From assembly GCA_023260935.1 (NCBI GenBank), contig JALQTL010000211.1, positions 1 through 5,099 of the forward strand: a stretch of 5,099 nucleotides of DNA, given 5' to 3'. Position numbers and translations under genes: made by a program. How positions within the stretch are numbered: the first letter of the stretch is position 1; each line of letters begins with the position of its first letter. The notes below the pieces were generated by a model. It was given only the letters and a program-made list of their open reading frames with translations, had not been told where the DNA came from and ran no database searches. Positions 1 to 5,099 of the stretch are shown piece after piece. Origin of the DNA: Paracoccaceae bacterium. GTDB lineage: Bacteria; Pseudomonadota; Alphaproteobacteria; Rhodobacterales; Rhodobacteraceae.

Positions 1-680
1 CGCCCAATAACCCGGGCGGTGTGGAGTATCCAGCCGGCACGCTTTCGGCCTTTCGCGATCTGTGCCGGAAGCATGGGCTGGCGCTGATTGTGGACGAAAC
101 CTACCGCGATTTTGACAGCCGCCATTCCGCCGAAACGGGCGGGCGGCCGCATGATCTGTTCCTTGATCCCGACTGGGCTGATACGCTGATCCAGCTTTAC
201 AGCTTTTCCAAGGCCTATCGCCTGACCGGCCACCGGGTGGGCGCCGTGGTGGCTTCTGAGGCCCGGCTGGCAGAGGTGGAGAAGTTCCTTGATACCGTGG
301 CGATCTGCCCCAGCCAGCTTGGACAGATCGCAGCGCTTTGGGGCATGCGCAACCTGCGCCAGTGGGTTGCGGGCGAGCGTGACGAGATCCTCGCGCGCCG
401 CCGCGCGATGGTTGCCGGTTTCGGCGCGCTTGAAGGCTGGAAGCTTCTGGGATGCGGGGCATATTTCGCCTATGTCGAGCATCCTTTCGACATGTCGTCG
501 AACGATCTGTGCAAGCGCCTTGTGACCGAACAGTCGATCCTCATGCTGCCCGGCACGATGTTCCAGCCGGCAGGGTCCGAAGCCGGGCGGCGGCAGATCC
601 GCATAGCCTTTGCCAATATCGATGCGGCCGGGATTGCCGAACTGTTTCGCCGCCTTCGGGCCTTTCACCCCAAGGCGTGA
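1..680 (+). CDS. Class I/II (fold-type I) PLP-dependent aminotransferase, 5' end missing
   Basis: This is the C-terminal part (about 225 residues) of a cytoplasmic pyridoxal-phosphate aminotransferase; family members are near 390 residues, so roughly the first 40% lies left of the window. The reading frame is open from base 3 and begins PNNPGG, the loop that follows the large-domain substrate region in this family. VDETYRDF follows, with the Asp that pairs with the PLP ring nitrogen (93-95) and the Tyr near the PLP oxygen (102-104). SFSKAYRLTGHRVG carries the Schiff-base Lys (210-212) and the phosphate-binding Arg (234-236). Near the end, QIRIAFAN supplies the Arg that binds the substrate carboxylate (600-602). 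All key residues are present, so the enzyme should be active. The GTG at 21 is an internal Val codon, not a start. The substrate cannot be told from this fragment; proximity to trpE does not prove an aromatic substrate. A promoter lies between this gene and ppiD, so they are probably separate units. Confidence 0.93.
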   Translation, partial: PNNPGGVEYPAGTLSAFRDLCRKHGLALIVDETYRDFDSRHSAETGGRPHDLFLDPDWADTLIQLYSFSKAYRLTGHRVGAVVASEARLAEVEKFLDTVAICPSQLGQIAALWGMRNLRQWVAGERDEILARRRAMVAGFGALEGWKLLGCGAYFAYVEHPFDMSSNDLCKRLVTEQSILMLPGTMFQPAGSEAGRRQIRIAFANIDAAGIAELFRRLRAFHPKA

Positions 681-688
681 AGCCCTAC

Positions 689-717
689 TTGTCGGGGGGG
701 GCGGAACCCCTTAGACA
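689..717 (+). promoter_or_regulatory. Putative sigma70-type promoter for ppiD-trpE
   Basis: TTGTCG (689-694) and TAGACA (712-717) are separated by exactly 17 bases. This matches the alphaproteobacterial housekeeping pattern (-35 TTGNCN, -10 starting TA). The expected start of transcription is near 724, giving a 5' leader of about 26 bases before the ppiD ATG at 750. The spacer holds a run of eight G (694-701) and a CCCC block (707-710) that could pair with it. It is the only good match in the gap and would serve both ppiD and trpE. The call is from sequence pattern only. Confidence 0.6.
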
Positions 718-749
718 GTCGCAAACCACGTTTTCCAAAGGGCAAAGCC

Positions 750-2618
750 ATGGCCAAGGACACTGACGACACCGCCCGCAAGAAGGGCAAGGGAAGCCAG
801 ATTGTCATCTTTGGACTGCTGGCGATGCTGGTGCTGGGTCTGGGTGGCTTCGGGATCACCAATTTCAGCGGCGGGATGACGGCCATCGGCACGGTGGGCC
901 ACCGCGACATCACGGTAAATCGCTATGTCAGGGCCCTTCAGGCCGAGCTGAACGCCTTTTCGGCGCAGACCGGCCAGCCGGTGCCGATGTCGCAGGCAGT
1001 GGCGCTGGGGCTGGACCGTCAGGTGCTGCAATCGCTGATCGCGCAGACAGCGATGGACAATGAGGCTGACCGCATCGGTCTATCGGTGGGCGATGAAACG
1101 GTGGCAACGGAAGTGACGCGCGCGCCCGCCTTTCAGGGCACGGCCGGCAGCTTCGACCGCGAAACCTACCGCTTCGCGCTGGACCGCGCCAATATGACCG
1201 AAGCCGAATTCGAAGCCGATCTTCGGGCCGATCTGGCCCGGCAGTTGTTCACCGGGGCGATTTCGGGGGGGTTCGTGGCCCCGGCTGCGGTGACCGATGC
1301 CTTCTATGCCTATATCGCCGAACGCCGCGGCTTTTCGATGTTGCGCCTGACGGCGGCCGATCTTGCCGCCCCCGTCGCCGACCCGACGGATGAGGTGCTT
1401 GAGGCCTATTACACCGACAATATTGCCCGTTTCACCGCGCCCGAGGCAAAGCGGATCACTTATGCCTCACTCTTGCCCGAAGCCATTGCCGCCGATCAGC
1501 CTGTCGATGACGCCACGCTGCGGGCACTTTATCAGGACCGGATCGGTGATTTCGTCCAGCCCGAAAAGCGGTTGGTCGAACGGCTTGTCTACCCCTCGCA
1601 GGAAGAGGCCGAGGCGGCCAAGGCACGCCTTGATGCGGGCGAAACTTTCGAGGCGCTGGTGGCTGAACGGGGGCTGACGCTGGATGACATCGACCTTGGC
1701 GATGTCAGCAAGGCGGATCTGGGCCCCGCGGGGGATGCCGTCTTCGCGCTGACGGGGCCCGGGGTGGTGGGCCCGCTGGAAAGTGATTTCGGGCCGGCGC
1801 TGTTTCGGATGAATGCGGTTCTGGCCGCGCAGGAGATCAGCTTCGAAGACGCCCGCCCCGATCTGGCGATGGAAATTCAGGGCGATGCCGCCCGCCGTGT
1901 CATTGCCGATCAGGTAGAGACGATCGACGATGCCCTTGCCGGGGGGGCGACGCTGGAAGATCTGGCCCGCGATCAGGGCATGACCCTGGGCAGCATCGAT
2001 TTCGTCGCCGATGCCCCGGCACCGGAAGGCATCGCTGCCTATCCGAAGTTCCGTCAGGCCGCCATGGCCGCGCGAGAGGGCGATTTCCCCGAGGCCGTTC
2101 TGCTGGATGATGGCGGCGTGGTGGCGCTGCGGCTGGAAGAGATCGTGCCCCCGACCCCGATCCCCTTTGAAACAGCCCGGGCCGATGTTCTGGCCGCATG
2201 GCGGGCAGAGGCCACCGCCCGCGCCCTTTCCGACCGTGCGGTCGAGATCAAGGCCGCGGTCGAGGGTGGCGAAGCTCTTGGCGCCTTTGGTATCCTTGAC
2301 CGCACGGCGCGGATTTCCCGTGACGGTTTTGTCGAGAATACCCCCGCCACCCTGCTGCCGGCCGTCTTCCAGATGCAGCCGGGCGAGTTGCGGGTGATCG
2401 AGGGCCCTGGCTTCACCGCCCTTGTGCGTCTGGATGAAGTGAACGCCGCCGATCCCGAAGGCGATGATGCCACCGCGCTGAAAGGTGCGATCGCGGCACG
2501 GGTGCAACAGGCCATATCGCAGGATGCGCTGACGCTTTACTCGAATGCGCTGACCTCCGAGGCCGGCATTTCGCTTGACCAGACCGCCATCAACGCGGTT
2601 CACGCGCAATTCAACTGA
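750..2618 (+). CDS. ppiD: PpiD/SurA-like membrane-anchored periplasmic folding factor (parvulin family, degenerate)
   Basis: This 622-residue protein is close to the length of E. coli PpiD (623). It has a short basic cytoplasmic N-terminus (RKKGKG, 10-15), one membrane segment at about 17-37, and a long periplasmic part. Residues about 38-190 fit a SurA/PpiD N-terminal chaperone domain, including a helix ending DRQVLQSLIAQTAMDNEADRIGL. A parvulin-like unit spans about 271-358 (AKARLDAGETFEALVAERG ... FGPALFRM). Its first strand reads EKRLVERLVYPS, so the His of the usual R-x-x-HIL motif is absent, and isomerase activity is doubtful. E. coli PpiD is likewise reported to have little or none. 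Two weaker units of similar shape follow, at 384-465 and 496-565. I see no cysteine in the protein, which suits a periplasmic location. The ATG at 750 is preceded by AAAGGG (737-742) at 7 bases. It probably acts as a chaperone for proteins leaving the Sec translocon. The name ppiD is by architecture; generic 'SurA N-terminal domain protein' is the alternative. Confidence 0.88.
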   Translation: MAKDTDDTARKKGKGSQIVIFGLLAMLVLGLGGFGITNFSGGMTAIGTVGHRDITVNRYVRALQAELNAFSAQTGQPVPMSQAVALGLDRQVLQSLIAQTAMDNEADRIGLSVGDETVATEVTRAPAFQGTAGSFDRETYRFALDRANMTEAEFEADLRADLARQLFTGAISGGFVAPAAVTDAFYAYIAERRGFSMLRLTAADLAAPVADPTDEVLEAYYTDNIARFTAPEAKRITYASLLPEAIAADQPVDDATLRALYQDRIGDFVQPEKRLVERLVYPSQEEAEAAKARLDAGETFEALVAERGLTLDDIDLGDVSKADLGPAGDAVFALTGPGVVGPLESDFGPALFRMNAVLAAQEISFEDARPDLAMEIQGDAARRVIADQVETIDDALAGGATLEDLARDQGMTLGSIDFVADAPAPEGIAAYPKFRQAAMAAREGDFPEAVLLDDGGVVALRLEEIVPPTPIPFETARADVLAAWRAEATARALSDRAVEIKAAVEGGEALGAFGILDRTARISRDGFVENTPATLLPAVFQMQPGELRVIEGPGFTALVRLDEVNAADPEGDDATALKGAIAARVQQAISQDALTLYSNALTSEAGISLDQTAINAVHAQFN

Positions 2619-2629
2619 AAGCCTGACCG

Positions 2630-4138
2630 ATGAGCCTTTCGCCTTCCTTTGACGAATTCGAACGCAACTGGAAGCAAGGCAGGAACCAACTGGTCTGGGC
2701 GCGTCTGGCCGCCGATCTGGATACGCCCGTCAGTCTGATGTTGAAACTGGGCGAGGCGCGCAAGGATACCTTCATGCTGGAAAGCGTGACGGGGGGAGAG
2801 GTGCGCGGCCGCTATTCCATTGTCGGGCTGAAGCCGGATCTGATCTGGCGTTGCACCGGCGCCAGTTCGGAAATCAACCGCGAAGCCCGCTTTGACGCCC
2901 ATGCCTTTCAGCCGCTGGAAGGGCACCCGCTGCAAACCCTGCGCGCGCTGATCGCGGAATGCGCCATTGACATGCCCGAAGGCATGCCGGCCGTTTCGGC
3001 GGGGCTGTTCGGCTATCTTGGCTATGACATGATCCGGCTGGTCGAAAACCTGCCCGATGTGAACCCCGACCCGATCGGCCTGCCCGATGCCGTGCTGATG
3101 CGGCCGTCGGTCATCGCCGTGCTGGACGGGGTGAAGGGAGAGGTCACGCTGGTTGCTCCGGCATGGGCCGCGTCGGGCCTGTCGGCCCGGGCTGCCTATG
3201 CGCAGGCGGCGGAACGGGTGATGGATGCGCTGCGCGATCTGGATCGCGCCCCCGCCGCACAACGTGATCTGGGCGTTTCCGCCCGTGTCGGAGAGCCGCA
3301 GTCGAACTTCACAAAAGACGGCTACAAGGCCGCGGTGGAAAAGGCCAAGGATTACATCCGCGCGGGCGATATCTTTCAGGTCGTTCCCAGCCAACGCTGG
3401 GCACAGCGGTTTGAACTGCCGCCCTTTGCCCTTTACCGTAGCCTGCGGCGCACCAACCCTTCGCCCTTCATGTTCTTCTTCAACTTCGGCGGCTTTCAGG
3501 TGATCGGCGCCAGCCCGGAAATCCTCGTCCGGGTGTTTGGCAACGAAGTCACCATCCGTCCCATCGCAGGCACCCGCCCGCGCGGTGCAACACCCGCCGA
3601 GGACGATGCGCTCGAAGCCGATCTGCTGGCCGACGCGAAGGAGTGCGCCGAACACCTTATGCTGCTCGATCTGGGCCGCAATGACGTGGGGCGCGTCGCC
3701 AAGATCGGGACCGTGCACCCGACCGAGAAGTTCATCATCGAACGCTACAGCCACGTGATGCACATCGTCTCCAACGTGGTCGGCGAACTCAGCCCCGATC
3801 ACGACGCGCTCTCCGCCCTGCTGGCGGGTCTTCCCGCAGGCACGGTCTCAGGTGCACCGAAGGTCCGTGCGATGGAAATCATCGACGAGCTGGAACCGGA
3901 AAAACGTGGCATCTATGGCGGTGGTGTGGGCTATTTCAGCGCCGGCGGCGACATGGACATGTGCATCGCGCTGCGCACGGCGCTGGTGAAGGACAAAAAG
4001 CTCTACATTCAGGCAGGCGGCGGTGTCGTTTATGACAGCGATCCCGAAGCGGAATATCAGGAAACCGTGCATAAATCGAACGCGATCCGCCGAGCCGCCG
4101 CAGACGCGGCGCGCTTTACCGGCAACGGCAATTCCTGA
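2630..4138 (+). CDS. trpE: Anthranilate synthase component I (TrpE)
   Basis: TrpE converts chorismate to anthranilate with ammonia delivered by the glutamine amidotransferase TrpG, the first committed step of tryptophan synthesis in the cytoplasm. The 502 residues are full family length. The N-terminal domain has the LES motif (50-52), part of the tryptophan feedback site. The chorismate-binding domain (about 228-488) shows SPEILV (295-300), PIAGTRPRG (311-319), Mg-binding Glu 338 and 341 before HLMLLDLGRND, SHVMHIVS with the catalytic-site His 378, LPAGTVSGAPKVRAMEII (401-418), GIYGGGVGYF, and Glu 475 and 478 in PEAEYQET. Ala313 in PIAGT separates it from PabB, which has Lys there. The start lies 11 bases after the ppiD stop with a weak GAAAG (2617-2621), so it is probably co-transcribed and perhaps translationally coupled. 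There is no trpG fusion and no trpG after it: the next gene faces the other way, so the amidotransferase must be encoded elsewhere. Confidence 0.97.
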   Translation: MSLSPSFDEFERNWKQGRNQLVWARLAADLDTPVSLMLKLGEARKDTFMLESVTGGEVRGRYSIVGLKPDLIWRCTGASSEINREARFDAHAFQPLEGHPLQTLRALIAECAIDMPEGMPAVSAGLFGYLGYDMIRLVENLPDVNPDPIGLPDAVLMRPSVIAVLDGVKGEVTLVAPAWAASGLSARAAYAQAAERVMDALRDLDRAPAAQRDLGVSARVGEPQSNFTKDGYKAAVEKAKDYIRAGDIFQVVPSQRWAQRFELPPFALYRSLRRTNPSPFMFFFNFGGFQVIGASPEILVRVFGNEVTIRPIAGTRPRGATPAEDDALEADLLADAKECAEHLMLLDLGRNDVGRVAKIGTVHPTEKFIIERYSHVMHIVSNVVGELSPDHDALSALLAGLPAGTVSGAPKVRAMEIIDELEPEKRGIYGGGVGYFSAGGDMDMCIALRTALVKDKKLYIQAGGGVVYDSDPEAEYQETVHKSNAIRRAAADAARFTGNGNS

Positions 4139-4145
4139 CCAGAAT

Positions 4146-4168
4146 CGGACACCCAGTCCGTCTTCTTC
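4146..4168 (+). terminator. Candidate terminator after trpE
   Basis: CGGAC (4146-4150) and GTCCG (4156-4160) form a 5-bp GC-rich stem with the loop ACCCA. The stem begins 8 bases after the trpE stop and is followed by the pyrimidine-rich TCTTCTTC (4161-4168). It resembles an intrinsic terminator, but the stem is short and the tail is not a pure T run, so it may be weak or act with Rho or with the larger hairpins further on. Confidence 0.45.
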
Positions 4169-4185
4169 GGTTTCAAAATACTTCT

Positions 4186-4243
4186 GGGGGCTGTCCATTT
4201 GGTGCCATTGGTTCAAGCCCAATGGACGGCGGGCAGTGCCCCC
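4186..4243. repeat. Nested inverted repeats with alternative pairings
   Basis: An outer stem GGGGGC (4186-4191) / GCCCCC (4238-4243) encloses two competing inner stems. GTCCATTTGG (4193-4202) pairs with CCAATGGAC (4219-4227) with one unpaired base. CCATTGG (4205-4211) pairs perfectly with the same right arm, CCAATGG (4219-4225), with a 7-base loop. GGGCAGTGCCC (4231-4241) is also nearly self-complementary. The block lies between convergent genes and has no coding signal. The segment just before it (TTTCAAAATACTTC, 4171-4184) looks like a motif I recall often seeing between genes in Rhodobacterales, which suggests a dispersed intergenic repeat, though I cannot check this here. Confidence 0.6.
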
Positions 4244-4248
4244 AAGCG

Positions 4249-4275
4249 GCTTTGCGACCTGTAGGGTCGCAAAGC
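4249..4275. repeat. Perfect 11-bp hairpin between convergent trpE and sufE
   Basis: GCTTTGCGACC (4249-4259) and GGTCGCAAAGC (4265-4275) are exact reverse complements around the 5-base loop TGTAG. This is the strongest hairpin in the window. Neither strand has a T run after it, so it is not a classic intrinsic terminator. It could block RNA 3' ends from exonucleases for both the trpE and sufE transcripts, or be part of a dispersed repeat. Confidence 0.7.
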
Positions 4276-4285
4276 TTGGAACTGT

Positions 4286-4298
4286 GCGCCAAAGGCGC
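4286..4298 (-). terminator. Small GC hairpin just after sufE stop
   Basis: GCGCC (4286-4290) and GGCGC (4294-4298) form a 5-bp stem with a 3-base loop. On the minus strand it starts 5 bases after the sufE stop codon. The following minus-strand sequence (ACAGTTCC) is not T-rich. With the 11-bp hairpin at 4249-4275 it makes a tandem pair that probably defines the sufE 3' end; termination itself is an inference. Confidence 0.35.
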
Positions 4299-4303
4299 TC
4301 AAA

Positions 4304-4717
4304 TCAACTTGAAGATGCCCGCGCAAAGCCCTGCAAACGCTCGATCATGGCCCGCAGCCCGTTTGATCTCTGCGCTGACAGATGGTCGTTCAATCCCAGC
4401 CGCCCCAATTCGGCCCGTGCGTCGATTGCGACAACTTCGGCGGGCGACAAGCCATTGTATAACTTCCGCAGAACCGCGATCAGGCCGTTGACGATCATCG
4501 CATCCGACTCGCCCTCGAACCGGATCACACCTCCTTCGATCTGCGGGTGCAACCAGACCTGGCTGGCGCAGCCATCAACCTTGGTAGCCGGGACCTTGAG
4601 GGCATCCGGCAATGGCTCCATCGCGCGGCCCAGTTCGATCACCATCCGGTAGCGGTCTTCCCAATCGTCCAGAAATTCGAAATCTTCGACAATCTCTTCA
4701 AAAGCGGCGCTCGCCAT
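4304..4717 (-). CDS. sufE: SufE-family sulfur acceptor for cysteine desulfurase
   Basis: SufE takes persulfide sulfur from a SufS-type cysteine desulfurase and passes it to the SUF Fe-S scaffold in the cytoplasm. The 137 residues match E. coli SufE (138). The fold signature is clear: an N-terminal helical part EEIVEDFEFLDDWEDRYRMVIELG, then KVDGCASQVWL with the sulfur-accepting Cys50, then GLIAVLRKLYNGLSPAEV, and a C-terminal LGLNDHLSAQRSNGLRAMI. Cys50 is the only cysteine, so the active-site assignment is unambiguous. An upstream in-frame ATG would add 19 residues (start at 4774), but that stretch is unlike SufE, and GGAG sits 6 bases before the ATG at 4717, so I chose 4717. No sufS, sufBCD or iscS is in view; it stands alone, convergent with trpE and divergent from the lipoprotein gene. 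Confidence 0.95.
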   Translation of the reverse strand: MASAAFEEIVEDFEFLDDWEDRYRMVIELGRAMEPLPDALKVPATKVDGCASQVWLHPQIEGGVIRFEGESDAMIVNGLIAVLRKLYNGLSPAEVVAIDARAELGRLGLNDHLSAQRSNGLRAMIERLQGFARASSS

Positions 4718-4723
4718 GGCGGT

Positions 4724-4727
4724 CTCC
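4724..4727 (-). promoter_or_regulatory. Ribosome binding site that sets the sufE start
   Basis: On the minus strand GGAG is followed by six bases (ACCGCC) and then the ATG at 4717-4715. This spacing, together with family length, favours the 137-residue protein over the 156-residue extension. Confidence 0.75.
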
Positions 4728-4740
4728 GGATGCGTGTCCT

Positions 4741-4755
4741 GTGTTCCCCGAACAC
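4741..4755. promoter_or_regulatory. Perfect inverted repeat GTGTTC-CCC-GAACAC, candidate operator
   Basis: Two exact 6-base arms surround a 3-base spacer, ending 24 bases upstream of the sufE start codon. The repeat overlaps the putative -10 region and transcription start of sufE, where a repressor would be expected to bind. It does not match the alphaproteobacterial LexA box (direct GTTC-N7-GTTC). It could instead form a small hairpin in the sufE leader RNA. The regulator is unknown. Confidence 0.45.
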
Positions 4756-4781
4756 CTAGGCAGCGACGGCGCAAAGGTCCA
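4753..4781 (-). promoter_or_regulatory. Weak candidate promoter for sufE
   Basis: On the minus strand TGGACC (4781-4776) and TAGGTG (4758-4753) are 17 bases apart. The -35 matches four of six consensus bases and the -10 only the initial TA. The start would be near 4746, leaving a leader of about 29 bases. Position and spacing fit; sequence match is modest. Confidence 0.3.
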
Positions 4782-4852
4782 GCCCGGGCTTCGCGCTTTT
4801 CAACGGCGGCGCAATCGGTTACGTCGAAGACAGACAGGCAGAGGGACCGACC

Positions 4853-5099
4853 ATGCGCAAACCCGTGACGCTCTTGATCCTTGCAACCGTGATGTTGACG
4901 GGCTGCGCCACCATCAGCGAGTCGCGCTTGAACCCGTTCAACTGGTTTGGGTCAAGCGAACCCGATCCGGCGGCTGCGGACGTGGCCAATGCCAAGGTCA
5001 ACCCGCTGATTCCTGCCCGGCGCGCCTCGATCTTCCGTGACGACGGTCCCGAAGTTTTCGCCGGTCGCCCGATTGCCGAAGTCACCGAGCTTTTGGTGG
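4853..5099 (+). CDS. Small lipoprotein of unknown function, 3' end missing
   Basis: The frame opens with ATG at 4853 and is still open at the right edge (82 codons seen). The first residues, MRKPVTLLILATVMLTGC, form a signal peptide with a basic start, a hydrophobic core and the lipobox LTGC, so Cys18 should be lipidated after signal peptidase II cleavage. The mature part starts CATISESRLNPFNWFG; the residues after Cys are not Asp, which favours the outer membrane. A Pro/Ala/Asp-rich linker follows, then VNPLIPARRASIFRDDGPEV and RPIAEVTELLV. GAGGGA (4841-4846) lies 6 bases before the ATG. I recognise RLNPFNWFG as typical of a conserved uncharacterised Rhodobacterales lipoprotein but know no function. 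It is divergent from sufE; a very weak promoter match TTTTCA (4797-4802)/TACGTC (4820-4825) with a 17-base spacer precedes it. Confidence 0.85.
   Translation, partial: MRKPVTLLILATVMLTGCATISESRLNPFNWFGSSEPDPAAADVANAKVNPLIPARRASIFRDDGPEVFAGRPIAEVTELLV

Noticed and set aside
1467..2609. A 380-codon open frame on the minus strand opposite ppiD
   Set aside because: It lies wholly antisense to a well-supported gene, shows no domain, has the Arg/Gly/His/Gln-rich makeup of a mirrored GC-rich frame, and lacks a ribosome site.
2600..3802. A 400-codon open frame on the minus strand opposite trpE
   Set aside because: The trpE sense frame has every catalytic motif. The antisense frame has no recognisable domain and is explained by third-position GC bias.
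2630..4138. Para-aminobenzoate synthase (PabB) as the identity of the chorismate enzyme
   Set aside because: The motif reads PIAGT with Ala where PabB has a Lys, and the LES feedback motif is present.
4023..4652. A 209-codon plus-strand frame spanning the trpE end, the intergenic repeats and antisense sufE
   Set aside because: It crosses two proven genes and a hairpin cluster, has no ribosome site and no family resemblance.
4741..4755. LexA/SOS box upstream of sufE
   Set aside because: The half-sites GTTC and GAAC are inverted with 3 bases between them, whereas the alphaproteobacterial LexA site is a direct GTTC repeat spaced by 7.
4718..4774. N-terminal extension of SufE to an upstream ATG at 4774
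   Set aside because: The extra 19 residues do not resemble SufE, would remove the promoter region, and the GGAG at 4727-4724 fits the downstream start.
4781..4790. AGCCCGGGCT, a perfect 10-bp palindrome in the divergent region
   Set aside because: It is short and made mostly of G and C, is likely by chance in this composition, and sits upstream of both weak promoter guesses without a clear role.
4612..5040. A 142-codon plus-strand frame across the sufE start and lipoprotein start
   Set aside because: It overlaps sufE on the opposite strand and the lipoprotein in another frame, and its Arg/Pro/Ser-rich composition is that of a shadow frame.
1..5099. Mobile element, defence island or CRISPR content
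   Set aside because: No transposase, integrase, repeat-spacer pattern, tRNA or compositional break was seen; every large gene is a housekeeping or conserved type.

Overview
The window looks like ordinary core chromosome of an alphaproteobacterium of the order Rhodobacterales (Rhodobacter/Paracoccus-like). The evidence is the high GC content with GC-rich third codon positions, the style of the TrpE and SufE proteins, a lipoprotein with the RLNPFNWFG motif that I associate with this order, and a promoter of the TTGTCG-17-TAGACA type. The taxonomic call rests on recognition, not on a search.

Layout: (1) 1-680, the C-terminal two thirds of a fold-type I PLP aminotransferase, plus strand, cut by the left edge. 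(2) 681-749, a short gap with a good sigma70-type promoter whose spacer contains a run of eight G. (3) 750-2618, a membrane-anchored PpiD/SurA-like periplasmic folding factor with a degenerate parvulin domain. (4) 2630-4138, trpE, encoding the large subunit of anthranilate synthase, only 11 bases after ppiD and probably in the same operon. (5) 4139-4303, a 165-base convergent intergenic region packed with inverted repeats, probably where both facing transcripts end. (6) 4304-4717, minus strand, a SufE-family sulfur acceptor. (7) 4718-4852, a divergent intergenic region with a perfect GTGTTC-CCC-GAACAC inverted repeat just upstream of sufE. (8) 4853 to the right edge, the start of a small outer-membrane-type lipoprotein.

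The genes do not form one pathway. TrpE makes anthranilate for tryptophan; PpiD assists folding of exported proteins; SufE shuttles sulfur for Fe-S cluster assembly; the lipoprotein and aminotransferase have no assigned substrate. The most notable points are the ppiD-trpE pairing with no room for a trp leader directly before trpE, the three parvulin-like units in PpiD of which the first lacks the usual active-site residue, the inverted-repeat cluster after trpE, and the palindrome at the sufE promoter. I found no mobile element, CRISPR array, tRNA, rRNA, toxin-antitoxin pair or defence gene, and nothing I would call a new system.
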